From NCBI GenBank assembly GCA_900315605.1, contig OMZU01000021.1, forward strand, positions 1 through 59,959: a DNA stretch of 59,959 bases. The letters are read 5' to 3'. Positions 1-9,521 of this stretch are shown one piece after another. The first letter of the stretch is position 1; every line of letters starts with the position of its first letter. A model generated the notes under the pieces. The model was not told the origin of the DNA, did no database searches, and was given only the letters and a program-made list of their open reading frames with translations. This stretch comes from an uncultured Eubacteriales bacterium. GTDB lineage: Bacteria > Bacillota > Clostridia > Oscillospirales > Acutalibacteraceae. Both the position numbers and the translations under genes were made by a program.

Positions 1-95
1 TAATGTTATAGATTGTCCGCTATTAGGCTGATATTATTCTTAATTGGAATTATGTGTGATAGGTAAATAAAAATTATCAATTTTTAGAGGTTACC
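1..95. mobile_element. Terminal fragment of an insertion sequence
   Basis: Read outward on the minus strand, this edge ends in TTAAGGTAACCTCTAAAAATT-type sequence at positions 79-99; the last 17 bases of that block recur with one mismatch at the right edge of the window. The coding frame of the adjacent esterase runs into this block and stops at once. A subterminal inverted repeat (GGTAA near 62 against TTACC near 91) lies inside it. I read it as one end of an IS whose body is outside the window. Its family cannot be named because no transposase sequence is visible here. Confidence 0.6.
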
Positions 96-1020
96 TTAAG
101 TATTTTTCCCAGGTGCTTTCTTCGTACATCCAAAACGACGGAGACATCGCGCCGATCGTACCGAATTTTTCCGGGTGCTCGATACCGATATAGAACGATT
201 CAAGCCCTCCGAGCGAGCTTCCGGTAATAGAGTTGTGCGCCGGGTCGGTATAAACGTTATATTTTTCCTCAATTGTCGGAGCAACCGTATTCACGATAAA
301 ATCGCAGAAATCGCCGCCGTATCTTATATCATATTCATCAGCGACTTCCTGAGCCGGATCGCCCAGATCAGGTACAAGCTCACGGTATCGGGTGCTTTCG
401 CGCGTAGCGATTCCCACGGCAATAGCCTTAAAATCGCTTTGCTTCATCGCGCTGGTTACGCTTTCGGGAACGCCCCAGGTTCCCTCCTCATAGTCCTCGT
501 TTGACAAGTCGCGGTCGCCGTCAAGGAGGTAAATTACGGAGTATTTATCCTCGGAATCGGGGTCGTAGTCCTTTGGCGTCCACACAAATACGTCCTTTTG
601 CTCATCCTTAAACTTAAAATCAAGCCTGGTCAGCTCAACGTCGCGGATAAACTCCTCGCCCTCGGTACAGGGTAATACGCCGTAGCTCGAAATATACCAG
701 CCGTCAACCAGCTTATTAAAGGCAACCTCGTCGGTTTTGTCGTTGCCGTAGGTGAAATAGACCTTGTTGTACTTTTTGGCGTCTCCGAAGCAGGTATACT
801 GATGAAAGCCGTCGCCGTCATCTTCTTTTTTCATAACGGTTTCCTTGGTTTCACCGCTTACGCTGTTGACAAAAGTGGCTTTTAATTCTTCCGCGGAAAA
901 ATCCATCTTCACATAAAGTCTGTGACTATTATTATCTCCGGTGGAATTTCCGGCACAGCCGGTAAACAAAAATACCGAAGCCGAAAGGATCACAGAAAGC
1001 GCGGTTTTTATATTTTTCAA
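91..1020 (-). CDS. Putative esterase lipoprotein, 3' end lost to an IS insertion
   Basis: Extracytoplasmic alpha/beta-hydrolase of the putative esterase (esterase D/Fes-like) family, substrate unknown. The start is TTG at 1020, eight bases after AGGGTG. Residues 1-22 form a lipoprotein signal peptide with Cys22 (FLFTGC), followed by a beta-rich N-terminal region. The hydrolase fold begins near residue 140, with the nucleophile elbow G-S-S-L-G at 267-271 (Ser269). In this family the catalytic Asp and His follow the Ser by many tens of residues. Here only 40 residues remain and the last codons (Leu-Arg-stop) come from the IS terminus, so the catalytic triad is incomplete. It was probably a working enzyme before the insertion and is now a likely pseudogene. 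It lies downstream of parC with a 38-bp gap. Confidence 0.8.
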   Translation of the reverse strand: MKNIKTALSVILSASVFLFTGCAGNSTGDNNSHRLYVKMDFSAEELKATFVNSVSGETKETVMKKEDDGDGFHQYTCFGDAKKYNKVYFTYGNDKTDEVAFNKLVDGWYISSYGVLPCTEGEEFIRDVELTRLDFKFKDEQKDVFVWTPKDYDPDSEDKYSVIYLLDGDRDLSNEDYEEGTWGVPESVTSAMKQSDFKAIAVGIATRESTRYRELVPDLGDPAQEVADEYDIRYGGDFCDFIVNTVAPTIEEKYNVYTDPAHNSITGSSLGGLESFYIGIEHPEKFGTIGAMSPSFWMYEESTWEKYLR

Positions 1021-1058
1021 ATCAAAGTCACCCTTCTTTCAAACTCGTTTTTACAAAA

Positions 1059-3299
1059 TCAAATCAGCGAAAGCTGTTCGCCCTCGTCCTCGGCGGCAGG
1101 AAGCGCGCCTATAGCCGGCAAAGAGCGCGGACGGTATCTTTGGGGCTTTGCGAAAGTTCCCTCGCTGTAGTCCTCAATTCCAAACAACCTCTGACCCTTT
1201 CTGAGCTTCATTACCGCTACGCCCTGAGTTGCGCGGGTCGCTTTAAGCATAAGCGCGCCGGTGTGTACAAGCAGCTTTCTGCCTGATGAAGCCGTCAGGA
1301 GAACTTCTTTATCCTCCGGAATCAGAATTATGCCTACAAGCGGAGATTTATCTGAGTAAGCTCCGGTCAGCTTTTTGCGGTTGGTTTTTGTGGCAAAGGC
1401 GTCAAGTCCCACCTTTGCAAGCTTTCCGTTTTCAAACGCAAAGAGCAAGATCCCCTTGTAGTCCTTTGTTGCGACCATATAAACCGAGTTTTCACCCTCG
1501 TCCATGCCGAGCTTTGCGGCTACATACTCGCCGAGCACGCTCGCCTTGGTATCGGAAAACTCGCTCGCCTTGGTTTTGTAGACCTGGCATTTGTCGGTGA
1601 AGAACAGCAGATCGCAGTTGTTTGAAAATTCAAGCTCCTGAGCGATCTCGTCGCAGTCCTTTAGCTTTTGCGTATTGCTCATGCGCAAAGACTGGGGAGT
1701 GATTTTCTTGAAATAGCCCTCCTTTGTAAAAAAGAAGGTACAGGCGTAATCCGGGATCTCCTCTGCTTCTTCAACATATCCCGAGATATCGTCGTAAATT
1801 ATAATGCTTCGTCTGGGCTCGCCGTATTTGTCGGCGACTGCCTTTAGCTCCTTGACGATGATCGTCTTGATCCTCGCCTTGCTTTTGAGGATCTCGTCGA
1901 GCTCGGCGATCTCTTTTTCAAGCTCCTCAATATCCTTTGTACGCTTTAGAATGTATTCGCGGTTGAGGTGTCGAAGCTTTATCTCAGCAACATACTCAGC
2001 CTGGATTTTGTCGATTCCAAAGCCGATCATAAGGTTTGGAACGACCTCGATCTCCTCGTCGGTCTCGCGTATTATCTTTATCGCCTTGTCGATATCCAGC
2101 AGGATCTTTTCGAGACCCTTCAAAAGATGAAGCTTCTCGGCTTTTTTGTTGCGGTCAAAAAACGTTCTGCGCTTTACGCACTCGATCCTGAACGCGATCC
2201 ATTCATCGAGCAAAGCCTTGACTCCCAGCACCATCGGAACTCCGCCGATAAGCACGTTGAAGTTGCAGGCAAAGCTGTCCTCAAGCGTGGTCATCTTGTA
2301 GAGCTTTGCCATCAGCTTGTCGGGGTCAACTCCGCGCTTTAGGTCGATCGTGATTTTGAGACCGTCGATACCGGTTTCGTCGCGGATATCCGAGATTTCT
2401 TTGACCTTTCCCTGCTTTACAAGATCGATCACCTTTTCGATAATGACCTCGCAGGTGGTCGAGCTTGGGATCGAAAGAATATCAATACAGTTTTGGCTTT
2501 TGTCGTATTCGTACTTTGCCCTAAGCTTGATGCTGCCCCTGCCGGTCTCGTAGACCTTGTCAAAGGCGGCTTCGTCGTAAATTATCTGACAGCCGCCGAT
2601 AAAATCCGGCGCAGGCAGGGTCGATTTTATATCGTGCTCCGGGTCGCGGATCAGCGCGGCGGTTGTCTCGCAGATCTCGCGCAGGTTGAACGAGCAGATG
2701 TTAGAAGCCATTCCTACCGCGATTCCGGTGTTTGTATTGACCAAAACCGATGGAAAAACCGTTGGAAGCAGGGTCGGCTCCTTCATTGTGTTGTCGTAGT
2801 TGTCGGCAAAATCGACGGTATCCTTGTCGATATCCCTAAAAAGCTCGCTGCATATCGGCGCAAGCTTTGCCTCGGTATATCTCGAAGCAGCCCAAGCCAT
2901 GTCGCGGCTGTAGAACTTTCCGAAGTTGCCCTTTGAATCGATATAAGGATGGAGCAATGCCTCGTAGCCGCGCGAAAGCCTTACCATTGTATCGTAGATC
3001 GCCGAATCGCCGTGAGGATTCAGCTTCATTGTTGCGCCCACGATATTGGCAGATTTTGTCCTCGCGCCGGTGAGCAAGCCCATTTTGTACATAGTATAGA
3101 GCAGCTTGCGGTGAGAGGGCTTGAAGCCGTCGATCTCGGGGATCGCGCGCGAAAGGATAACGCTCATTGCGTAGGGCATATAGTTTTCGCGGATCGTTGA
3201 AACAATCGGCTGCTCGACTATATCTCCCGCGCCGTTGATCACGCCGTGAGTTTTTGCCGGCTTGGGCGCGCTTTTTGATGATTTTTTCTTAGACGCCAA
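1059..3299 (-). CDS. parC: Type IIA topoisomerase subunit A (ParC/GyrA-like)
   Basis: DNA breakage-reunion subunit that works with the ParE-like subunit encoded just upstream to pass DNA strands and decatenate or relax chromosomes. The start is TTG at 3299, seven bases after GGAGGTG. The catalytic tyrosine is Tyr141 in A-S-R-Y-T-E. The quinolone-resistance region around 96-106 reads HGDSAIYDTMV, with Ser99 and Asp103 in the quinolone-sensitive state. At 746 residues it is shorter than a typical GyrA, and I see no clear GyrA box (QRRGGKG), which favours a topoisomerase IV-type role. The first 20 residues are Lys/Ser/Pro-rich. The gap to parE is 16 bp, so the two are almost certainly cotranscribed. 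A second gyrase pair presumably lies elsewhere in the genome. Confidence 0.9.
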   Translation of the reverse strand: MASKKKSSKSAPKPAKTHGVINGAGDIVEQPIVSTIRENYMPYAMSVILSRAIPEIDGFKPSHRKLLYTMYKMGLLTGARTKSANIVGATMKLNPHGDSAIYDTMVRLSRGYEALLHPYIDSKGNFGKFYSRDMAWAASRYTEAKLAPICSELFRDIDKDTVDFADNYDNTMKEPTLLPTVFPSVLVNTNTGIAVGMASNICSFNLREICETTAALIRDPEHDIKSTLPAPDFIGGCQIIYDEAAFDKVYETGRGSIKLRAKYEYDKSQNCIDILSIPSSTTCEVIIEKVIDLVKQGKVKEISDIRDETGIDGLKITIDLKRGVDPDKLMAKLYKMTTLEDSFACNFNVLIGGVPMVLGVKALLDEWIAFRIECVKRRTFFDRNKKAEKLHLLKGLEKILLDIDKAIKIIRETDEEIEVVPNLMIGFGIDKIQAEYVAEIKLRHLNREYILKRTKDIEELEKEIAELDEILKSKARIKTIIVKELKAVADKYGEPRRSIIIYDDISGYVEEAEEIPDYACTFFFTKEGYFKKITPQSLRMSNTQKLKDCDEIAQELEFSNNCDLLFFTDKCQVYKTKASEFSDTKASVLGEYVAAKLGMDEGENSVYMVATKDYKGILLFAFENGKLAKVGLDAFATKTNRKKLTGAYSDKSPLVGIILIPEDKEVLLTASSGRKLLVHTGALMLKATRATQGVAVMKLRKGQRLFGIEDYSEGTFAKPQRYRPRSLPAIGALPAAEDEGEQLSLI

Positions 3300-3315
3300 T
3301 TTGCTTCACCTCCGC

Positions 3316-5301
3316 TTAGCTTACGTCAAGGTTGTCAATATATTCGTTTCCGTGCTCGACGATATAATCCTTTCTTCCCTGGAGATTGTCGCCCAAAAGG
3401 ATATCAAAAATCTCCGCGGTCTGTGCTGCGTTGTCGGGCATTACCTTTATCAAACGCCGCGTCTGAGGATTCATTGTCGTCAGGTTCATCATATCGGGTT
3501 CGTTTTCGCCAAGACCCTTGCTTCGCTGAACGGTGAACTTTTCTTTTCCGATCTGCTCAATAAACTTGTCCTTTTCAGCCTCGTCATAGGCAAAATAAAC
3601 GTCGTTTTTCGAGGTGATCTCATACAGCGGAGACTCCGCGATAAACACCTTTCCCTCTTCGATCAGAGTCGGTGTGAGCCTGTAGAGCATGGTCAAGAGC
3701 AGGGTTCTGATCTGGAAGCCGTCAACGTCGGCATCGGTGCAGAGAATGACCTTGTTCCAGCGCAGCGCGTCCATGTCAAAGGTCGCAAGGCTCTTGTTTG
3801 CCTTTGACTTGACCTCAACTCCGCAGCCCAAAACCTTGAGCAGATCGGTGATGATCTCGCTCTTGAAAATTTTGTCGTAATCCGCCTTTAGGCAGTTGAG
3901 TATTTTGCCGCGAATCGGCATGATCGCCTGAAAATCAGGGTCTCGCGCCTGCTTGCAGGCACCCAAAGCCGAATCACCCTCAACGATAAATAATTCTCTC
4001 TGAGAAACATCCTTGCTTCGGCAGTCAACAAATTTTGCGACCCTGTTGGTTATATCCAAATTTCCCGAAAGCTTCTTTTTTATATTCAGCCTTGTTTTTT
4101 CGGCGTTCTCTCGGCTGCGCTTGTTGACGAGCACCTGCTGGGCGATTTTTTCGGCTTCAAGTGGATTTTCAATGAAATAGACCTCAAGGCTCTGTCTGAG
4201 AAACGCCGTCATTGCGTCTTGGATACCCTTGTTTGTAACCGCCTTTTTGGTCTGGTTCTCGTAAGAAGAAACGCTGGAAAACGACGAGATCACGCATACA
4301 AGGCAGTCCTCAACGTCGTCAAATTTGATTTTGCTTTCGGTTTTGTTGTATTTGTTGTTTTGCTTCAAATAGCTGTCGATTTGATAGACAAAGGCATTTC
4401 TTACCGCCTTGTCGGGTGCGCCGCCGTGCTCAAGCCAGCTTGAATTGTGATAGTATTCCGTCGCGCTGACCTTGTTTGAAAAGGCGACGGCAATATTCAT
4501 TTTGCACTTGTATTCCGGCTTGTCGTCGCGGTCGCGGGTTTTTACCTCGGTCTCCCAGTGCTGAACCGAGGTCAAGCCCTCGCCGCCTATCAAAGCAGCG
4601 ACATGATCGACAACTCCGTTTTGATAAATAAACGACTGAGAGTCAAAGCTCTTGCCGTTTTGATTGCGGAAAATAAACTCTACGCCGGCGTTTACAATAG
4701 CCTGACGCTTCATGATATCAATAAAATACTCCGGCTGAACGTCGATATCGGTGAACACGTCCAAATCGGGCTTCCAGGTGATTTTTGTTCCGGTGTCCTT
4801 TTTGGAATAGGGTTCCTTTTTCAGCCCGCCGATATTTTCGCCCTTTTCAAAATGGAGAGTATAGCGGTATCCGTCGCGGCGGATATCAACATCCATATAT
4901 TCCGAGCTGTACTGAGTTGAGCACAAGCCCAAGCCGTTCATGCCAAGCGAAAACTCGTAGCTCTCGCCCTCGTTGTTGTTGTACTTGCCGCCGGCGTACA
5001 TTTCGCAGAAAACAAGCTCCCAGTTGTATCTTTGTTCAAGCTCGTTATAATCGACCGGGATACCTCTGCCGTGATCCTCAACCTCGATCGAGCCGTCGGA
5101 AAAACGGGTCACGGAAATTTTCTTTCCGTAGCCCTCCCTCGCCTCGTCTATCGAGTTTGAAAGAATTTCAAAAACCGAGTGCTGACAGCCGTCGATGCCG
5201 TCAGAGCCAAAGATAACCGCCGGTCTTTTGCGGACGCGATCCGCGCCCTTTAGGGTGGTTATGCTGGTATTGTCATACTCGTTAGTCTTTTTTTTCGCCA
5301 T
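3316..5301 (-). CDS. parE: Type IIA topoisomerase subunit B (ParE/GyrB-like)
   Basis: ATPase subunit of the topoisomerase whose A subunit is the next gene. The GHKL ATPase comes first: Glu45 and Asn49 in F-E-I-L-S-N-S-I-D-E-A, D-H-G-R-G at 76-80, and a glycine-rich ATP lid near 118-125 (LGMNGLG). The TOPRIM domain follows in the last third, with E-G-D-S-A-L-G and D-A-D-V-D-G metal-binding motifs. The conserved Q-R-S-K-G-L-G-E block is near the C-terminus. At 661 residues it has normal ParE length. It starts at ATG 5301, 12 bases downstream of the uvrB stop, so uvrB, parE and parC probably share transcripts. Confidence 0.9.
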   Translation of the reverse strand: MAKKKTNEYDNTSITTLKGADRVRKRPAVIFGSDGIDGCQHSVFEILSNSIDEAREGYGKKISVTRFSDGSIEVEDHGRGIPVDYNELEQRYNWELVFCEMYAGGKYNNNEGESYEFSLGMNGLGLCSTQYSSEYMDVDIRRDGYRYTLHFEKGENIGGLKKEPYSKKDTGTKITWKPDLDVFTDIDVQPEYFIDIMKRQAIVNAGVEFIFRNQNGKSFDSQSFIYQNGVVDHVAALIGGEGLTSVQHWETEVKTRDRDDKPEYKCKMNIAVAFSNKVSATEYYHNSSWLEHGGAPDKAVRNAFVYQIDSYLKQNNKYNKTESKIKFDDVEDCLVCVISSFSSVSSYENQTKKAVTNKGIQDAMTAFLRQSLEVYFIENPLEAEKIAQQVLVNKRSRENAEKTRLNIKKKLSGNLDITNRVAKFVDCRSKDVSQRELFIVEGDSALGACKQARDPDFQAIMPIRGKILNCLKADYDKIFKSEIITDLLKVLGCGVEVKSKANKSLATFDMDALRWNKVILCTDADVDGFQIRTLLLTMLYRLTPTLIEEGKVFIAESPLYEITSKNDVYFAYDEAEKDKFIEQIGKEKFTVQRSKGLGENEPDMMNLTTMNPQTRRLIKVMPDNAAQTAEIFDILLGDNLQGRKDYIVEHGNEYIDNLDVS

Positions 5302-5313
5302 TTATTTCATTCC

Positions 5314-7272
5314 TTATTTTTCGTCGCGAAGCTTTTTGATTTTATCTCTGAGATATGCCGCGTGCTCAAACTCCAAAAGTCTGGCGGCAGCCTTCATCTC
5401 CTTTGTCAGCTTGTCGATAAGCTGAGCGCGCTCCGCCTTGCTGAGCTTCTTTGTTCCCTTAAATTCGCTGTCGCTGTGGGTCGAGATCTCCAAAATCTCG
5501 CTGACCTTTTTAACAATGGTCTTTGGAACGATCCCGTGCTCCTCGTTGTATTTTTGCTGGATCTCGCGGCGGCGGTTGGTTTCGGTTATCGCCACCCTCA
5601 TTGAATCGGTCACGCTGTCGGCGTACATAATAACCGTGCCCTCGCTGTTTCTTGCGGCTCTGCCCACGATCTGGATTAGCGAGCGCGTGCTGCGCAAAAA
5701 GCCCTCCTTGTCGGCGTCGAGCACCGCAACAAGCGAAACCTCCGGTATATCAAGTCCCTCTCTGAGCAGGTTGATGCCCACAAGCACGTCAAACTCTCCG
5801 AGTCTGAGGTCGCGCACGATCTCCATACGCTCAACGGTGTCTATATCATGGTGCATGTAGCGCACCTTTATTCCCAATTTTTCAAGATACGCCGTCAGAT
5901 CCTCCGCCATCTTTTTGGTAAGGGTGGTAACAAGCGTTCTCTGTTTTTTCTCTGTGCGGATATTTATTTCCGAAACCAAATCGTCAAGCTGGCCCTCGGT
6001 CGGACGGACGGAGATCTCCGGATCGAGCAAGCCGGTAGGACGGATGATCTGTTCGGCAACCACCGCGCTTTTTTCAAGCTCCAAATCTCCGGGGGTCGCG
6101 CTGACAAATACCGCCTGATTGATCCTCTCATAAAACTCATCAAAGTTCAGCGGGCGGTTGTCAAATGCCGACGGAAGCCGAAAGCCGTAGTCAACAAGGC
6201 TCTGCTTACGCGCACGGTCGCCGGCATACATTCCCCTTACCTGCGGCAGGGTCACGTGCGATTCGTCCACAAAAAGCAGGAAATCCTTTGGAAAATAATC
6301 AAGCAAGGTATAGGGCGCGGAGCCGGGAGCCCTGCCCGAAATTATTCGCGAATAGTTTTCGATCCCGGTGCAAAAGCCGATCTCCTGAAGCATTTCCATA
6401 TCATATCTTGTGCGCTGCTCGATACGCTGAGCCTCAAGAAGCTTTCCGTTATCGCGGAAATAGCTCAGTCTTTCCTCAAGCTCTCTTTCGATTTCCGCAA
6501 GCGCGGTCTGCATTTTGTCGCGCGATACTATATAGTGCGAGGCAGGATAGATCGCGGCGTGACGCAAAACCGCCTTTAGCTCTCCGGTAAGAGGATTGAT
6601 CTCGGAGATACGGTCGATTTCGTCGCCGAAAAATTCCACGCGGATTATGCTGTCGGCAGAAGCCGCCGGAAAAATCTCAACAACGTCTCCCCTGACTCTG
6701 AACTTGTTTCTTATAAAATTAACATCGTTTCGCTCGTATTGAAGCTCGACAAGCTTTTTGAGCAGCTCGTCGCGGCTTTTTTCCATTCCGGGTCTGAGCG
6801 AGATCACCATATTTCGGTAGTCGATCGGATCGCCCAGGCTGTAGATGCAGGAAACCGACGCAACTATAATAACGTCGCGCCGTTCCGAAAGCGCGAGGGT
6901 CGCGCTGTGTCTGAGCTTGTCGATCTCGTCGTTGATCGAGCTGTCTTTCTCGATATAGGTATCAGTCTGGGCAACATAAGCCTCTGGCTGGTAGTAGTCG
7001 TAGTACGACACAAAATACTCAACGGCGTTGTCGGGAAAAAGCTCCTTGAACTCGCTGCAAAGCTGAGCGGCAAGGGTCTTGTTGTGTGCAAGCACCAAGG
7101 TCGGCTTTTGAACGCGCTCAATAACGTTCGCCATTGTAAAGGTCTTTCCCGAACCGGTAACACCCAAAAGTGTAGTCTCCTTGTTGCCGTTTTCTATGCT
7201 GTTTACAATTTCGTCAATAGCCTGCGGCTGGTCGCCGGTGGGCTTGTATTTTGAATGTATTTTAAATTCCAT
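5314..7272 (-). CDS. uvrB: Excinuclease ABC subunit B
   Basis: Damage-verification helicase of nucleotide excision repair, partner of UvrA and UvrC in the cytoplasm. Walker A is GVTGSGKT at 37-44. The damage-probing beta-hairpin ([13 protein letters not shown]) is at about 88-99, and a Walker B VDESH and helicase motifs follow. The C-terminal 40 residues form a UVR domain that would contact UvrC. The length of 652 residues is normal. The start ATG at 7272 is preceded by AAAGGA. I see no convincing LexA box immediately upstream, although uvrB is LexA-controlled in many Gram-positives. Confidence 0.97.
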   Translation of the reverse strand: MEFKIHSKYKPTGDQPQAIDEIVNSIENGNKETTLLGVTGSGKTFTMANVIERVQKPTLVLAHNKTLAAQLCSEFKELFPDNAVEYFVSYYDYYQPEAYVAQTDTYIEKDSSINDEIDKLRHSATLALSERRDVIIVASVSCIYSLGDPIDYRNMVISLRPGMEKSRDELLKKLVELQYERNDVNFIRNKFRVRGDVVEIFPAASADSIIRVEFFGDEIDRISEINPLTGELKAVLRHAAIYPASHYIVSRDKMQTALAEIERELEERLSYFRDNGKLLEAQRIEQRTRYDMEMLQEIGFCTGIENYSRIISGRAPGSAPYTLLDYFPKDFLLFVDESHVTLPQVRGMYAGDRARKQSLVDYGFRLPSAFDNRPLNFDEFYERINQAVFVSATPGDLELEKSAVVAEQIIRPTGLLDPEISVRPTEGQLDDLVSEINIRTEKKQRTLVTTLTKKMAEDLTAYLEKLGIKVRYMHHDIDTVERMEIVRDLRLGEFDVLVGINLLREGLDIPEVSLVAVLDADKEGFLRSTRSLIQIVGRAARNSEGTVIMYADSVTDSMRVAITETNRRREIQQKYNEEHGIVPKTIVKKVSEILEISTHSDSEFKGTKKLSKAERAQLIDKLTKEMKAAARLLEFEHAAYLRDKIKKLRDEK

Positions 7273-7320
7273 ATTTTTCCTTTACAGAAATTTATCAGCT
7301 TTGCTCACTTCGCACATCAA

Positions 7321-7845
7321 TCAGTAAACGTCGATTTGGCAGCTCTTCATTGTCATAAGCGCGGCGTTGTGAAGCTCCGGCGTAACTCCGGCGCAGCATG
7401 AGGAATCCACGCTGATTTGACTTTCAGGAAATTCAGCCTTTAAAATCAGCGCGTTTGAAACAACGCAGATATCGGTGCAAAGTCCGATAAGCTCAATATA
7501 CGCTTCTTCTCCGCCGGCTTTTCTCCTTATGATTTCTGGCAGATTAACCGAGCCGAAGGTGTTTTTTTCAACCGCGTCAAAGCCCCTTTGGTCAAGCGCG
7601 GCTTTTACTTTTTCGTTCAAAAGCCAACCGTCCGTACCCTTTACGCAGTGAACGACCGGGAGCTTTTTGCCCTCGGCAGTATTAATATAATCCTCTGTAT
7701 GGGTGTCCAGCGTGGCAATTATCTCTCCGTCGAACGCCTCGATCTTTCGGCAGGCGTTCTCAATTATTCCGACAGCCTCCGGGGTTCCCAAGGAGCCGTC
7801 TACAAAATCCTTTTGGATATCTACAACGATCAAAAAACGTTTCAT
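7321..7845 (-). CDS. Isochorismatase-family cysteine hydrolase (nicotinamidase-like)
   Basis: Small cytoplasmic hydrolase of 174 residues in the isochorismatase/PncA superfamily, likely cleaving an amide such as nicotinamide. The triad can be placed: Asp9 in V-V-D-I-Q-K-D-F, Lys94 in V-E-K-N-T-F-G-S, and Cys127 in G-L-C-T-D-I-C-V. Metal ligands of the PncA type appear as D47-T-H49 and His66. The ribosome-binding site is weak. It sits between a terminator-like hairpin after radC's neighbouring region and uvrB. The substrate cannot be fixed from sequence; nicotinamidase in NAD salvage is the leading guess. Confidence 0.85.
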   Translation of the reverse strand: MKRFLIVVDIQKDFVDGSLGTPEAVGIIENACRKIEAFDGEIIATLDTHTEDYINTAEGKKLPVVHCVKGTDGWLLNEKVKAALDQRGFDAVEKNTFGSVNLPEIIRRKAGGEEAYIELIGLCTDICVVSNALILKAEFPESQISVDSSCCAGVTPELHNAALMTMKSCQIDVY

Positions 7846-7867
7846 TTATATCAAACCATTTCTAAAA

Positions 7868-7894
7868 TTAACCGCTGAACGAATCAGCGGTTAA
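7868..7894 (-). terminator. Hairpin between the isochorismatase-family gene and radC
   Basis: A 10-bp perfect stem (TTAACCGCTGA with TCAGCGGTTAA) and a short loop lie just downstream of radC's start side and upstream of the hydrolase start. On the minus strand the hairpin follows the radC stop (7909) and is trailed by AATTTTAG. The U-tract is short, so termination may be partial. Confidence 0.55.
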
Positions 7895-7908
7895 TAAGAA
7901 TAAACAAA

Positions 7909-8595
7909 TCAAAAGAATACATCGTCGCAAATCCCGCTTTCTCTCATCGAAAAAACGTCTGCGTCGGTGACGATATAATGATCGATCAGCCTGACTCCGA
8001 GGTTTGCGAGCGTGTCATATACGGTTCTGGTCACGTCTATATCGCTCTTTGACGGAAGCAGCGAACCGCTGGGATGATTGTGCGCAATAAATGCGATTTT
8101 CGCATTGTGCCTGAGCGCGAGGTCAGCGATTTTTCTGATCGGAACGTCTGTGCTGCCGACAGAGCCCTTTGTTATGATGTCGGAAAAAATCATATTTCCC
8201 CTGGCGTTTCCAAGTATCAGCGCGACCGCCTCTCCGGTTCTTCCGATAAACTTTGCCTGAAAAATTTTGCCGATCTCATCAAGCTCTATCTCGGTGCAAT
8301 CCGAAAGCTTTGACTCGGTGTAAAGTCTTGCCATTTCGGGCAAAAGCTTTAACAGCACCGAAGCCGATTCGCTCAAGCCAAAGTCGTTTTGGAGCTCATC
8401 TATCGGAGCGTCGCACACCTGACCTATGGAAAGATATCTGTCAAGAAGCCTGTGCGCCAAAGGGTTGGTGTCCTTGCGCGGAATCGCATAGAACAGATAC
8501 ATTTCAAGAGCCTCGTGAGGCTCAAAAACGTCAAGCCCGTTCATCAAAAATTTCTTTCTGACGCGCTCTCTGTGACCGCCGTGTTCGTTAGCCAT
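7909..8595 (-). CDS. radC: RadC/JAB-domain protein
   Basis: Member of the RadC (DUF2466, YicR-like) family of 228 residues. A helix-hairpin-helix-like N-terminal region (1-100) is followed by a JAMM metalloprotease-fold domain. The metal motif is visible as H172-N-H174-P-S-G with Asp185 (PSKSD), so the zinc ligands are intact. The biochemical role is unknown despite the name; a DNA-repair role is historical and disputed. The start ATG at 8595 follows TAGGAG. It is 14 bp downstream of pyrE, and the two probably form an operon. Confidence 0.9.
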   Translation of the reverse strand: MANEHGGHRERVRKKFLMNGLDVFEPHEALEMYLFYAIPRKDTNPLAHRLLDRYLSIGQVCDAPIDELQNDFGLSESASVLLKLLPEMARLYTESKLSDCTEIELDEIGKIFQAKFIGRTGEAVALILGNARGNMIFSDIITKGSVGSTDVPIRKIADLALRHNAKIAFIAHNHPSGSLLPSKSDIDVTRTVYDTLANLGVRLIDHYIVTDADVFSMRESGICDDVFF

Positions 8596-8609
8596 AATCT
8601 GCTCCTAAA

Positions 8610-9284
8610 TTACTTTACTCCATATTTTTCGTAGTAGCTGTCAATTGCCGCCTTGAGCTTGTCGTCAATAATAATCTTGCCCTTATATTCTCTGTTATAC
8701 AAATGCTCAACAACCTCTGCCATAGTAACGATGGCGGTGGTCTTTAAGCCGTAGTTTTCTTCGATCTCGGCAAGCGCGCTCTTTTCTCCCTTGCCTCTTT
8801 CCATTCTGTCAACGGAAACAACAAGTCCAAGCGTCTCAACCTCGCCCTGCGCCTTGATGATCGGCATAGTTTCTTCGATCGAGGTTCCGGCTGTTGTAAC
8901 GTCCTCGATGATAACGACCTTGTCGCCGTCGCTCATCGGGCTTCCGAGCAATATTCCCTTGTCGCCGTGATCCTTGATTTCCTTTCGGTTGGAGCAGTAG
9001 CGGATATCCGCGCCGTATTTTTCGCTTATTGCGATAGTCGCAGCGACCGAAAGCGGAATCCCCTTGTATGCAGGGCCGAACAGCACGTCAAAATCTACGC
9101 CGAATTTTTGATGGATCGCCTCGGCATAATAACCGCCGAGTCTGCGAAGCTGCGCGCCGGTCCTGTAGAAGCCGGTGTTTACAAAGAACGGAGTATTTCT
9201 GCCGCTTTTGGTCACAAAATCTCCGAATTTGAGCACCTGGCAATCAACCATAAATTCAATAAATTCCTTTTTATACTGTTCCAT
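8610..9284 (-). CDS. pyrE: Orotate phosphoribosyltransferase
   Basis: Converts orotate and PRPP to orotidine 5'-phosphate in de novo pyrimidine synthesis. The PRPP-binding loop V-I-I-E-D-V-T-T-A-G-T-S lies at 124-135, and the flexible loop N-R-K-E-I-K-D-H-G is near 99-107. I chose ATG 9284 (protein MEQYKKEF, 224 residues) because GGGAGG lies 6 bases upstream. An in-frame extension to 9452 has no RBS, has an atypical hydrophobic stretch and would overlap the promoter. A sigma-A promoter at 9316-9344 drives pyrE and probably radC. Confidence 0.95.
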   Translation of the reverse strand: MEQYKKEFIEFMVDCQVLKFGDFVTKSGRNTPFFVNTGFYRTGAQLRRLGGYYAEAIHQKFGVDFDVLFGPAYKGIPLSVAATIAISEKYGADIRYCSNRKEIKDHGDKGILLGSPMSDGDKVVIIEDVTTAGTSIEETMPIIKAQGEVETLGLVVSVDRMERGKGEKSALAEIEENYGLKTTAIVTMAEVVEHLYNREYKGKIIIDDKLKAAIDSYYEKYGVK

Positions 9285-9315
9285 AATTATCCTCCCGAAT
9301 GTATGTACTATTTTG

Positions 9316-9344
9316 AGTATAACACAACATATTGTTTTTGTAAA
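9316..9344 (-). promoter_or_regulatory. Sigma-A promoter of pyrE
   Basis: On the minus strand TTTACA (9344-9339) and TATACT (9321-9316) are separated by exactly 17 bases. The start codon lies about 32 bases further on, giving a short leader. I see no PyrR-type attenuator hairpin in it. Confidence 0.7.
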
Positions 9345-9373
9345 TGAAAATAACAGGACTGTAACCCATAATA

Positions 9374-9504
9374 TAGGCAATACCGCATAATTCAGGTGTG
9401 CGGATTGCGCAGTCAGATTTTTCGTCAGGATGTACAAATAATCAGCTCGCATACTGACGTATGGGTGCTGATTTTTAAGCAGTCTGAAGGAATAATATAC
9501 AAGC
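9374..9504 (+). repeat. TTAA-type MITE-like repeat, copy A (right end missing)
   Basis: Begins TAGGCAATACCGCATAATTC and continues through a CAGGTGTGCGGATTGCG block, GTCAGATTTTTCGTCAG and an internal palindrome CAGCTCGCATACTGACGTATG. The same order of blocks occurs at 40607-40761 (opposite orientation) and 48275-48388. Homology stops at AAGC (9504), so the right terminal inverted repeat is lost. Confidence 0.75.
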
Positions 9505-9521
9505 TTTGCACAAAACCAACT

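Noticed and set aside
1059-5301. gyrA/gyrB as names for the topoisomerase pair
   Set aside because: No GyrA box and short ParC-like length favour topoisomerase IV; the distinction is not absolute without the other paralogues.
9285-9452. N-terminal extension of PyrE to an upstream start
   Set aside because: The extension lacks a ribosome-binding site, overlaps the promoter at 9316-9344 and does not resemble PyrE; GGGAGG before ATG 9284 decides the start.
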